From contig CALYLW010000041.1 of assembly GCA_944989445.1 (NCBI GenBank), positions 1,188,001 through 1,252,000 of the forward strand: 64,000 bases of DNA. The letters are read 5' to 3'. Origin of the DNA: Ampullaceana balthica (lineage: Eukaryota > Mollusca > Gastropoda > Lymnaeidae). Positions within the stretch are counted from its first letter, which is position 1. Every line of letters begins with the position of its first letter. Position numbers and translations under genes: made by a program. Positions 24,409 to 34,510 of the stretch are shown here, piece by piece. The notes beneath the pieces were generated by a model. That model made no database searches. It saw only the letters and a program-made list of their open reading frames with translations, and was not told the DNA's origin.

Positions 24409-25715
24409 CATCTTATCTTATCTTATCTTATCTTATCTGGTAAAGAAAATTACTGCGTCCTACACTTATCCGGGGTTTGTGCATAGTCTTGCATTTTTAT
24501 GAGAGTTTTAAAAGTTGATAAAATGTTGATCCTGGTTTCCTCATGCAACCCATTCCTCGCCCGAATTCCGGATGGGAGGAACAAGAATTTGTATGTGTTT
24601 GTTCTTGCATAGGAAATAAGAAGTGTTTTTATCCCTATGTCTTTATGAGGGTTGTATTAGGTTATCTTTGTGTTGTATTTCCAAGTTAGAATTAATTGCC
24701 TTATGCATTATTACTACTTTGCTCTTTTTTCTTCTATTCTCTAGTGTCAAGGTTTAATTATTTAACTAATGGTGTTATTCCTGTCAGTTTTGAATATTCT
24801 CCAGTAATGAATCCAGTAATTCTTTTTTTGAATTTGTTCTAGTTTATCAATATTGTCTTTGTTTTCTTTGGTGGATGGGTCCCATACAGAAGATGCATAT
24901 TCTGGTACAGGTCTCACCAAAGTGAGGTAGCATTTATTATTATCATTATTAATCTTATGTATTTTTCATCTGTAGTTTGGATTAGTTGTTTTCCATGAAT
25001 GAAATATTTATAATTTATCTTTTTCTGGGTGGAAAGACATACTCCAATTAGTTTCCCATTTTATTCATTCATCTTGGTCTTTTTGTAGGATTATTCTATC
25101 TTGTTCTGATTTTATTGCTCTATAGTAGTGATGGTGAACCTTTTTGGGGCTGCGTGCCTAAATTCAACCAAAACCCACTTATTTATAGCAAAGTGCCAAA
25201 ATGAGGGTTTGGTCTAGATGGTTTGATTAAGGAAGTAATAGTTTTGTTGCGTGCCGGCTGATGCCAACTGTTGAGGCTCTGCGTGCCAACTGTTGCACGC
25301 ATGCCATAGGTTCGTCATCACTATTCTATAGATTATATAATCATCAGCAAATAACCTAACTTTTGTTTGAAAAAGGAATAGGGAACCTAACACAGTTCCT
25401 TGTGGAACTCCTGAGTTAACCATTATTGGTGCAGATTTAAATCTATTAATTATTACAGTTTGCTCTCTACCCAAAAGGAAGTCTTGGATCCAATGATGTA
25501 TGAGACCTGAGATTCCAAAATAATTAAGTTTTTTTTAGTAAACTTCTGGGGTGAACTTTGTCAAATGCTTTTGAGAAGTCCAGTATATTGTATCTATTTT
25601 ATTATTTTAATCTATGCATTTTGACAGATCATCTTTTAAACCAAATAATTGTGTTTCATATGATCTGTTTTTCCTAAAGCAGTGTTGATGTGGGCATAGG
25701 AGATTATTTTTGTCT
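24409..25715 (-). mobile_element. Jockey/CR1-like LINE fragment with inserted MITE
   Basis: A 5'-truncated, decayed copy of the LINE at 40736-43500, with an ATCTT-repeat tail at 24409-24437 and RT remains NSGVPQGTVLGSLF and LFADDYIIYR. A hAT MITE interrupts it at 25126-25323. Confidence 0.82.
25126..25323. mobile_element. hAT MITE inside the LINE fragment
   Basis: Ends TAGTGATGGTGAAC and (reversed) TAGTGATGACGAAC. Flanked by CTCTATAG and TTCTATAG (7 of 8). The uninterrupted site gttctatagattat is visible in the related LINE near 41876. The family also occurs at 43583-43770 and, truncated, at 25715-25821. Confidence 0.85.
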
Positions 25716-25821
25716 AGGTCAGTGATGGCGAATTTTTTTTGGGGCCTCATACCCAAAATTCAATTAAAACCTACTTTTATATAGCAAAGTGCAAATACAA
25801 AGTGCCAGCACTGTGGTTTGA

Positions 25822-27240
25822 TTAAGGAAATAAAGTAATGGGGGTGAGACTGCAATCAGGCTTTTAAAAGGGTAAATGCATAAAATAAAAACAGGGTATT
25901 AGTAGGCCTGACAGGACGTAACACAACAGCGAACGTTTCGGCAAAGAGCCTTCTTCAACGGACAAATAGTACACAAATGAAACGAATAAAACGAAATAAT
26001 AGAAAAAAACACTTAGCTGCGGTGAAATCCAAGTAGTCCAGTAGAGATAAAGCAAGGAGAGAAAAGTAAGAGCTTAAATAGGAAAGGAAAGGGTGGGTGT
26101 GGCCAATCAATCAGCTTGTCAGTGCGAACACAACGTTGATCCCATGTGGTGTAAGAGTCCCATATTCATGGATTAGTCTATTCTCCAGACTGACCCGGCC
26201 GGGTGTGTTTGTACAAGAAACCAAGGCGGTGACAGACATGTCATCGACGCCCATGTGGTCCCGTCCATTGAAGTGTTGGGAGACAGGACACTGTTTGTCT
26301 TGTTTAATGGCACGTACATGTTCCGCGATACGGCAAGAGAGTAACCTCCCCGTTTCACCAATGTACTTCAAAGGACAGCGCTTACACACAATGGTGTAGA
26401 CCACATTGCGGCTAGTACAAAGATAGAATTCCTAATCTTGAATGTCCCCTTAGGGAAGACAATCTGGTCCGTCTGGGTAACAAAGGGACATGTCTTGCAG
26501 CGATTACGACCACATGGCTTAGTGCCCAGATGGGAGGACGGAATAAGCAGACGGCTACGAACCAATAGGTCTCGCAGATTTTTGTCCCTCCTGAATACAA
26601 TGAGGGGTGGGGTGGAAAATATGTTGTTTGTCTCAGGGTCCGCGAGGAGGATGGTGCGGTTTTTCACAAATATTTCCTTTGCTCTGATGTTGTGGGGATG
26701 GTATGTGAGCACCAATTTGCTCCTTTCATTACTATCACTGGAGCGTGATACACAGTTTTTAACTCGCTGAAGTGCAGATTGAAGTATAGCTTCAGGGTAA
26801 GACCTTTGTCTAAAAAACTCCACCATTTCCAACGCCTTTTCCAAAAAGTCCTCATTAGATTGACACAGCCTACGGAGGCGAAGGAGTTGTGAAAATGGAA
26901 TAGAATCCTTACAGGATTTGGGATGAGACGAGGGATAGAGTAGGTAAGAGTGACTGTCCGTAGGTTTGAAGTAGGCCGAAGTGAGGAGGCGGTTCTTCTG
27001 GAGAGTTACAGTAATGTCCAGGAAATTAACCGATAGTTCGGAAATCGTGTGAGTGAACTTAATGGAGGGGTGAAAAGAATCAACAAAGTTGATGAACGTG
27101 TCAAGTTCACTCCTCTCCATATGAGTGACCCCAATGCCGTCATCAATGTATCTTTTATAAAATTTGGGGAGGCGACCAGTGTATTCTTGTTCCACTCTGT
27201 CCTGATTGGTCAAACTTAGTCTAACACTATCCCGGAGAAA
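25822..27240 (-). mobile_element. Penelope-like element with GIY-YIG endonuclease, 5'-truncated
   Basis: The minus-strand frame has RT C-terminal motif FYKRYIDDGIG (YxDD), then VNFLDITV, LIPSSHLGTKPCGRNRCKTC, and, after a frameshift near 26400, the GIY-YIG part VYTIVCKRCPLKYIGETGRL with HFNGRDH. This RT plus GIY-YIG order is diagnostic of Penelope-like elements. The 3' tail recurs at 58485-58670. It lies in PRDM9 intron 4. Confidence 0.9.
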
Positions 27241-27618
27241 TACTCATGCGTGACTGGCTAGATTACACAGGTAACATAGTTAAGGTCTCCTTGGTATTGG
27301 ACGTTACAGTAACCACCTGTGATTACTGTGAACATCTGATTTCAAGGACTTTGCACGACCCGGGGTCACATTACGTCTGTTCTAATAAGTAACCCAATGG
27401 TTCTAAAACTAATACATTGAGGTACTCAACACTTCTCATTAAATTATCTCATTTTGACCATCAGTGATAAACTAAAAAACTATCTCTATGATTTGGTCAT
27501 TTATAAAATCCTACATCTTTTTAACTCAATTCCAGAAGTTGACCATGTTAGGTTGATGAAGATTTACTTTAAATTAAGCTATTATTGGTATCTCTAATGT
27601 AATGATTTTTAATTTCAG

Positions 27619-27692
27619 TTTGTGAAGATTGCAATTTAGAATATGTGTATGAGTGCACATTACATACCCTTATTCCAGTTCAAGATCCAAAT
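27619..27692 (+). CDS. PRDM9: PRDM9 exon 5 (zinc knuckle before SET)
   Basis: The acceptor is aatttcag|TT and the donor is CCAAAT|gtaaga. It encodes FCEDCNLEYVYECTLHTL, a CxxC...CxxH knuckle matching YCEMC...SCAAHGP of mammalian PRDM9, which coordinates zinc just before the SET domain. It is a small 74-bp exon. Confidence 0.88.
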
Positions 27693-27904
27693 GTAAGAAT
27701 AAAATATCTTTTAATTTTAATGTTATAAACTATTCAAAAATAGTTAGGGGCTATCCGTATATTATGTACGCACAAAAGTCGTATTTTTGTACCCCCTGTT
27801 ACACACCATACATTTTCGGGACCCCCTACCCTGCGCGTACATACATATTCGCTCACACCCATTTTAAAAATTAATTGTAAGCCAGAGTCAAAAGATATTG
27901 GTTT

Positions 27905-28200
27905 TACTCTTTGAAGCCGCCCATAAATGATGTCACTGGCCTAAAGGGGGGGGGGAGGGGGCTCACGCATTTGTGACGAGGGGGAGGGGGTGTTAAAGAA
28001 ATGTAACGTCACATCAAAAGCGCAATTTTAAATAAAACTTCCCCTTAAATATTTGATTGCTTGCAATTTATTTACTGACATTTTCAATGGATTCACATGT
28101 GTTACGATCATAGAGTGCAGGCTTACAATAAATACATACTTAAACTTAAATGACAAAAAAGTGATTTTTTAAAAAGAAAAACCACACTACATGTATTTTC
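27905..28200. mobile_element. MITE fragment in PRDM9 intron 5
   Basis: Contains gcccataaatgatgtcact, cacgcatttgtgacgaggg and aatatttgattgcttgca, matching the 7.4-7.6 and 1.6-2.0 kb MITEs. One terminus is missing. Confidence 0.65.
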
Positions 28201-28214
28201 AATATCTAATTTAG

Positions 28215-28424
28215 GTACTGCCAGAGTGTGAGAAAGGTTTGGACTCAAACTACTGTTGGAAAACTTTGCCCCAAGGACTTGCCATTAAGAAATCAAAAAT
28301 TAAAGGTGCTGGTCTTGGAGTTTTTGCGACTAAATTTTTTCCATCTCGAACCAAATTTGGACCTTATGTTGGGAAGAAAGAGAAAAATGAAGATGTTGCT
28401 CAAGAGTCTGGCTATAGTTGGCAA
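28215..28424 (+). CDS. PRDM9: PRDM9 exon 6 (N-terminal half of PR/SET)
   Basis: A 70-codon phase-0 exon with acceptor aatttag|GTA and donor TGGCAA|gtgagt. Visible SET motifs are LPQGLAIKKSKIKGAGLGVF, then FGPYVGK and ESGYSW. They align with LPPGL...GLGVW, FGPYEG and NNGYSW of mammalian PRDM9. The FGPY tyrosine, one of the three active-site tyrosines studied in mammalian PRDM9, is retained. Confidence 0.93.
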
Positions 28425-29783
28425 GTGAGTAATAGATAGGATACAACGCTTTTGTAAAATAAAAAGTCAATTTTAGGACCTGCTACAAATAATCTTGATT
28501 TTTAATTATTTCCAAATGAATAATAAAAATATATATAATTGATCCTGACATGTGCAAATAGCTTTATAATTGAAATTGTAAATCTCTGAAAAATTTAAAT
28601 AGTTACTAGAAGGTTTCTGATATCAGAGAGATTTAAAATAATGGAAATATTAAACTTACAGAGATGTATGAGCACAGATTAAAATGTAGCAAAAAGGACA
28701 GATGGTTCAGTCCAATCATACACGCCAATTAATGATTCTATTTTTCTGCTTCTTGATTTTTATACCTCATTTTTGATCATAAAGTTGGGAGTTGCAAGAA
28801 TTTTCATTAAATATCATATCATAAACAAAACTCCATCTCTGAATTTCTTTTGAGGGCTTTCGTTCTCATTTATGCTTTTCTATCATAAGTTAATGAGCCA
28901 AACCCATGCAAGCTTTCATTCAGTGTTAACTTATTTGTATATCTACATAAAGGTTTATTTTGTGTGCTAAACCTTCAACATGTGCCTAACATACATGCAC
29001 TCTAATATTTAAAATGATCAATATCATCAGAGAAGGGATAAAAATGTTCAAAATGAGGATTCTTTGAATTCCTAGTTTGAGGTTAAGGATCCTGTGAAAT
29101 CATGCGAAATTTACTATGTTTATGGCCTATAAATATTATTTCAGTGGAGTACTTTCAAATATTTTTGGAACTCATAATTTGGTATTTGTAAAAGAGATTT
29201 ATGATTATGCTGAATATTTTCTGAGCAACTCAGAGAAATTGTTCATTGTTAGTGTATGGAATGACAGTGTATAATCATTGCGCCAAAGGACTTGATGGAT
29301 TTCTCAAGTCGTTTGCAGAAATAGGTTATAGTTAATCTTGAAATATTTTTGCATTCATGTGATTGACAGTACAAATTTTCCTAGACCTGAGCATGAATCC
29401 ACCCACTATTGGAAATCATGTTTGAGACAATGCTATATAACACAAAGGTAGAAGTGTGTAAATAAAGCCAACTAGTGATGAAAGTTTTAGTACCTTCCAA
29501 AGCAACTTTACTACATGTACTAACCTTTTACCCATCCTGATGCATAGGGAATTTACAAAGATTTTTTTTTCTGAGTGGTTCTGTGCTTTTTGTTCCTGTA
29601 GATTTCTTGGTATCCCAAAATTTAGGAGTATGGTGCTGGCATGTGAAAATGTGCATTGTACCTTGACTGAACTGTCAAATTGGTTATATTTATTTGGCAC
29701 AATTTTTAAAAATGTAATTTAAATATTTTCCTAGAAGCCTTCAATATCTAATATAAATGTTATCATATCTTTAAAATATTTAG

Positions 29784-29963
29784 ATCTTCAAAGATGGCAA
29801 GCCTTCTCACTTTGTTAATGGCAATGATCCAAGCTACTCTAATTGGATGAGGTTTGTTAATTGTGCTAGGAATGAAGATGAGCAGTGTGTAACTGCCTAC
29901 CAACATGCAGGAGAAATCTACTACAGAACACACAAGGATGTTTTTCCTGGAACAGAATTACTG
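29784..29963 (+). CDS. PRDM9: PRDM9 exon 7 (C-terminal half of PR/SET)
   Basis: A 60-codon phase-0 exon with acceptor atttag|ATC and donor TTACTG|gtataa. It contains YSNWMRFVNCARNEDEQCV, the SAM-binding NWMRxVNCAR core of PRDM family SET domains, and then EIYYRTH, which retains the second active-site tyrosine (IFYRT in mammals). It ends FPGTELL and continues into the next exon. Confidence 0.93.
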
Positions 29964-30068
29964 GTATAACATAGAAAAAAGATGGTTACTGTGGCTTCTT
30001 ATTGAAAGACTTTGGATTCCATTTTAACTATAGGCCTCCATATCTAATAAGGAATTATAAGTTTTGAA

Positions 30069-30232
30069 GAGATAGATTGTATGATGAGGTGCCAAGAAAT
30101 ATATTATATGATGAGGTGCCAAGAAATAGATTATATGATAAGGTGCCAAGAAATAGATTATATGATGAGGTGCCAAGAAATAGATTATATGATGAGGTGC
30201 CAAGAAATAGATTATATGATGAGGTGCCATCT
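30069..30232. repeat. 27-bp minisatellite, six copies, PRDM9 intron 7
   Basis: Unit gattatatgatgaggtgcc plus aagaaata, repeated six times with a few substitutions and no indels. It reads without stops on both strands only because 27 is a multiple of three. Not coding. Confidence 0.92.
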
Positions 30233-30584
30233 TACAAGATGCATGCTCTGTTAAGATATTAGGGGGCTGGGCTTTATTGATTTGATTACACTAGATGAGT
30301 TGATTACGGCATAAAGAGTAGAAAAATCTGTACATTATTTACAAATAAATTCTGGCCATTATTATCCTGAAATAATGACAATCACAAAAAGATCATGTGG
30401 ACCATCCAGTCTAGTTGGTTTTAAAAGTCTATATATTATGCTCTCTCAGCGGGCTCAAACTCAACGGAGCGTGTGTTCATTTGAAGAGAGACTGTCTAAA
30501 TATACAATAATTGATTTATTTTTATTCATACTAAAACTTTGAATAATTTGTTCATAAAGAACCTCTGTAGAAAAATATGCATTT

Positions 30585-31012
30585 TAAAATCACTTAATAT
30601 TAACTTCACCGCCGTCTCATCGTTTGTTCGTCAGAAAAACAAAAGTCGAAAATGACCCACTTCCAGTGAAGCCATTGAGCTGAAATTTGGCACACGGACC
30701 CGTCTCACCTAACAATGCATCGTATCAAAATTTCAGATCGATCGAACGTACCGTAATTAAATTAATGCATTTTTAGTTTATCTATATAAATCACTATTTT
30801 CCGAATTTTTAGTCGTTGTCTGCTAGGTCGTGTTGACCTAGCACCTATATTTAGCGGCAGGTGAGATGTAAATGTTTGGAACCGTCTCTCTCTGTCCTTC
30901 GTCGTGCCAGACGCGGTGGCAAGACCTTTCCCCTCTCCCACCCCCCCCGGGTTAAAAGCAAATATAAGGGATTTATAGTCAAAAACTTTGTTTTTACGGG
31001 GTTGTTTATTCA
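30585..31012 (-). repeat. R1-family repeat, reverse copy
   Basis: Reverse complement of the 3197-3752 element, ending caaaaactttgtttttacgg, with core cagatcgatcgaacgtaccg. PRDM9 intron 7. Confidence 0.82.
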
Positions 31013-31134
31013 TATTTCGCTCCCTATGGTTTGCTAGTGTTAATCCTTTAATGGGTCAGTCATATGAAATCTCCAATCATTACATTTACTTTACTTCTTC
31101 TGCGGTTAGAAAATAGTCAAAAGAGTGGTGTGGA

Positions 31135-31560
31135 AAAAAGAAGAGGTTCAGTCATTTATAATAAGAATTTCTGAGAAGCTGAAATCTATTTATTTTGAAA
31201 AAATGCATTTTTTTAGGGCGCCTATGGCGCCGACCTTTCTCAAAAGCCCAAATAACTTGTCCTTGTTTGATAAATACGAAATATTAAACTTTCTGAAATT
31301 CACACAAAGTATTTAATAATAGGGGTTGTAGGGCCTACGGCGCCCCCTTTGTTTTTTTATTTTATAATTAACCATCATCAAATCCTCTTTTTACATTGTT
31401 CCCTTTTCCAAAATTAAAATATGAGCTAAAACAATGACGTCATAATATTTTTTTACAGCACATCTTTAATTTGCGCACCTTTTGGTGCAGTAATTTGGTG
31501 CGCTGCTTTCTAAAATTAGTAGCATCATGGACAGACACTACAGACGTGACATTGCAAGTT
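31135..31560 (-). repeat. Dispersed repeat, inverted partner of 345-740
   Basis: Reverse complement of the 345-740 sequence across about 400 bp (gcgcctatggcgccgacctt, catcatcaaatcctcttttt, cagacactacagacgtgac). It ends about 55 bp before PRDM9 exon 8. Confidence 0.85.
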
Positions 31561-31613
31561 ATATTGTTAAATCAATACTCAGACAGAAAATGATGTATTT
31601 CAATTGCTCTTAG

Positions 31614-31800
31614 GTTAACTATGGTGACAGTTATGCAAAGGAGTTAGGAATAGGAATAGACATTCAAGCTGTTGCCAAAGGTGGCCAAATAAACTCATCG
31701 AAAGAGTCTGACCTACCAAGGGTAGATAACTTAATGATTCCAACACGCATTGATCGTGTTTTTGATCCAAGTCTGGAGGATAGATCGAGATCAGTTGAGG
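31614..31800 (+). CDS. PRDM9: PRDM9 exon 8 (end of SET, post-SET linker)
   Basis: The acceptor is ctcttag|GTT and the donor is GAGG|gtatgc, phase 1. It begins VNYGDSYAKELGI, completing LLVNYGDSY across the junction. Vertebrate PRDM9 has LLVWYGDEYGQELGI: the catalytic tyrosine of YGD is kept, but the preceding tryptophan is asparagine. The rest is linker rich in charged residues. The Cys pair of the lone mammalian post-SET finger is not seen. Confidence 0.9.
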
Positions 31801-32132
31801 GTATGCTCTTATTTTTATAATTTATATTATTAGATACTATTTAAATTTTTTCAACTTATGTAATAATGGTTGTTTGTGTCCATTATTAAAAATTAATGAC
31901 CAAATGTTATATAGAATATTTATGGGTCATTTATAATTATTTACTTTTATGTGTAAGACCTAATTCTTATAATAGTATACGTCACAAGTCATATTTTTTT
32001 TCATTTTTTAACCTTTCTAATCACATTTTAATTATTTTTTACCCTATTTTCAATAAAATGACAATTCAGCTTACCATTGTATTTTGTCTTAAGATATTTT
32101 CAAGCGCAAATTTTGTAAAATTGCATTTTCAG

Positions 32133-33391
32133 ATCAAATGTATCTCGGGAATCACATCAGAAGTAAAAACAATGATCACCATTTTCAGATGAAGCCATTG
32201 GAAGCATGTAAGAAAAAAGCTGACAAATATCTTTTACAAAATATGAACACAACATCTCCTGAGATTTCCGATCAACTAATAAAGAATAAAACACATTCAG
32301 GAGAAAAACCTTTCAAATGTGATGTCTGTGGGAAATTTTTTACACAGTCTGGCAGTCTAACTATACACAAAAGGACACACTCTGGCGAAAAACCTTTCAA
32401 ATGTGTTGTCTGTGGGATAGGTTTTACACAGTCAAGTCACCTAACTATACACAAAAGGACACACTCAGGCGAAAAACCTTTCAAATGTGTTGTCTGTGGG
32501 ATAGGTTTTATGCAGTCAAGTCACCTAACTATACACAAAAAGAAACACTCAGGAGAAATACCTTTCAAATGTGATGTCTGTGGGAAATTTTTTACACAGT
32601 CTGGCAGCCTTACAATACACAAAAGGACACACTCAGGACAAAAACCTTTCAAATGTGATGTCTGTGGTAAGGGTTTTACAAATTCTAGTCATCTAACTAT
32701 ACACAAAAGGACACACTCAGGCGAAAAACCTTTCAAATGTGTTGTCTGTGGGAGAGGTTTTACACAGTCAAGTCACCTAACTATACACAAAAAGAAACAC
32801 TCAGGAGAAATACCTTTTAAATGTGATGTCTGTGGTAAGGGTTTTACAAATTCTAGTAATCTAACTAGACACAAAAGGACACACTCAGGCGAAAAACCTT
32901 TCAAATGTGATGTCTGTGGTAATGGTTTTACAAATTCTAGTCATCTAACTTTACACAAAAGGACACACTCAGGTGAAAAACCTTTCAAATGTGTTGTCTG
33001 TGGGAGAGGTTTTACACAGTCAAGTCACCTAACTATACACAAAAAGAAACACTCAGGAGAAATACCTTTTAAATGTGATGTCTGTGGTAAGGGTTTTACA
33101 AATTCTAGTCATCTAACTAGACACAAAATGACACACTCAGGAGAAAAACCTTTCATATGTGATGTGTGTGGTAAGTGTTTTACAAATTCTAGTCATCTAA
33201 CAAGACACAAAAGGACACACTCAGGAGAAAAACCTTACAAATGTAATGACTGTGGGAAAGGTTTTACAGATTCTTATCACCTAACAGATCACAAAAGGAC
33301 ACATTCAGGAGAAAAACCTTTCATATGTGATGTGTGTGGTAAGGGTTTTACAAATTCTAGTCATCTAACTATACATAAGAGGACACACTAA
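32133..33391 (+). CDS. PRDM9: PRDM9 terminal exon: 13 C2H2 zinc fingers
   Basis: The acceptor is gcattttcag|AT. It completes the phase-1 codon of exon 8 (G+AT), confirming that the finger array belongs to this gene. After about 60 linker residues come 13 fingers (32312-33388) of the form FKCxVCGxxFTxSxxLTxHKRTHSGEKP. All 13 retain both Cys and both His. Base-contact residues (-1, 2, 3, 6) for fingers 1 to 13 are QGSI, QSHI, QSHI, QGSI, NSHI, QSHI, NSNR, NSHL, QSHI, NSHR, NSHR, DYHD, NSHI. A TAA stop (TCA to TAA change relative to sister units) follows directly after the last His. An LxxH...H remnant (MYLGNHIRSKNNDHH) at the exon start may be the decayed lone post-SET finger. Confidence 0.95.
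32312..33388 (+). repeat. 84-bp tandem array (13 in-frame finger units)
   Basis: Thirteen head-to-tail units of 84 bp with no indels. A roughly 120-bp block beginning gttgtctgtgggagaggttt at 32741 recurs almost unchanged at 32993. That is exactly 252 bp (three units) later, so a three-finger block was duplicated recently. Such homogenised coding minisatellites are typical of PRDM9 and evolve by unequal exchange. Confidence 0.92.
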
Positions 33392-34510
33392 GACGAAAAA
33401 CCTTTCAAATGTGTTGTCTGTGGCATAGGTTTTACACAGTCAAGTCACCTAACTATACACTATACACAAAAAGAAACACTCAGGAGAAAAACCTTTTAAA
33501 TGTGATGTCTGTGGTAAGGGTTTTACAAATTCTAGTCATCTAACTAAACACAAAAGGACACATTCAGGAGAAAAACCTTTCATATGTGATGTGTGTGGAA
33601 AACGTCTTACACAGTCTGACAGCGTAACTATAAACAAAAGGACACACTTAGGAGAAAAACCTTTCAAATGTAATGACTGTGGGAAAGGTATTACACATTC
33701 TTACCACCTAACAGATCACAAAAGGACACTTTCTGTAGAAAAACTTTTCATATGTGATGTGTGTGAAAAAAGTTTTACTCGGTCTGGCAGCCTAACTATA
33801 CACAAAAGGACACACTCAGGAGAAAAACCTTTTAAATGTAATGACTGTGGGAAAGGTTTTACACATTCTTGTAATCTAACCAGACACAAAAGGACACACT
33901 CAAGAGAAAAACCATTTAAATGTGATATCTATGGGAAATGTTTTACATATTCTTACCACCTAACAGATCACAAAAGGACACATTCAGGAGAAAAACCTTT
34001 CAAATGTGATGTCTGTGGTAAGGGTTTTACAAATTCTAGTCACTTAACCATACACCAAAAGACACACTCAGGAGAAAAACCTTTCAAATGTAATGTCTGT
34101 GGGAAATGTTTTTCACGGTCTGGCAGCCTAACTATACACAAAAGGACATACTCAGTAGAAATAGCTTTCAAATGTGATGTCTGCAGGAAATGTTTTACAC
34201 AGTCTGGCAGCCTAACTAGACACAAAAGGACACACTCAGGAGAAAAACCTTTCAAATGTGATGCCTGTGGTAAGGGTTTTACAAATTCTAGTTATCTAAC
34301 TAGACACAAAAGGACACACTCAGGAGAAAACCTTTCAAATGTGATGTCTGTGGGAAATGTTTCACACAGTCTGGCAGTCTAAATATACACAAAATAACAC
34401 ACTCAGGAAAAATACCTTTCAAATATGATGTCTGTGGGAGAGGTTTTACACAGTTTTGTAACGTAACTAGCCACAAAAGGACACACCCAGGAGAAATACC
34501 TTTCATATTA
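33392..34510 (+). pseudogene. Decayed tail of the PRDM9 finger array
   Basis: About 13 further 84-bp finger units follow the PRDM9 stop. The first carries a 7-bp tandem duplication (tatacac, near 33456) that shifts the frame. The next stretch is open at 33591-34382 but shows lost zinc ligands: H to N in one unit, H to L in the next, C to Y in FKCDIYGK, and H to Y before SVEIA. A one-base loss near 34325 shifts the frame again. The last units drift to FKYDVCGRGF. By contrast every ligand is intact in the 13 upstream fingers. It is probably transcribed as 3' UTR, if at all. Confidence 0.85.

Larger units (their letters stand above)
9188..33391 (+). other. PRDM9: PRDM9 gene model (nine exons, 5' exon missing)
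   Basis: Nine exons at 9188-9318, 10371-10514, 11850-11947, 24083-24212, 27619-27692, 28215-28424, 29784-29963, 31614-31800 and 32133-33391 join with matching phases and GT/AG borders. Together they encode about 800 residues. The order is KRAB-like box, linker ending in SEWTP, basic segment, SSXRD-like motif, CxxC/CxxH knuckle, PR/SET domain and 13 C2H2 fingers, which is the complete order of vertebrate PRDM9. In vertebrates this is a meiotic, nuclear H3K4/K36 methyltransferase that binds DNA with its fingers and places recombination hotspots. The same role here is inference. Introns are long and full of transposons (intron 3 is 12.1 kb). The start codon must lie in an upstream exon that I could not identify. 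Orthology is strongly supported; expression and function cannot be judged from sequence. Confidence 0.9.

Noticed and set aside
25214..25474. Host reverse transcriptase gene
   Set aside because: Short RT remains joined to MITE sequence; part of a truncated LINE.
30024..30262. Small repeat proteins (APHHIIYFL or LYDEVPRNR type)
   Set aside because: Derived from the six-copy 27-bp intronic minisatellite; PRDM9 splicing removes the region.
33591..34382. A separate zinc-finger gene
   Set aside because: It is the out-of-frame continuation of the PRDM9 array, with lost Cys/His ligands, no own start and frameshifts on both sides.
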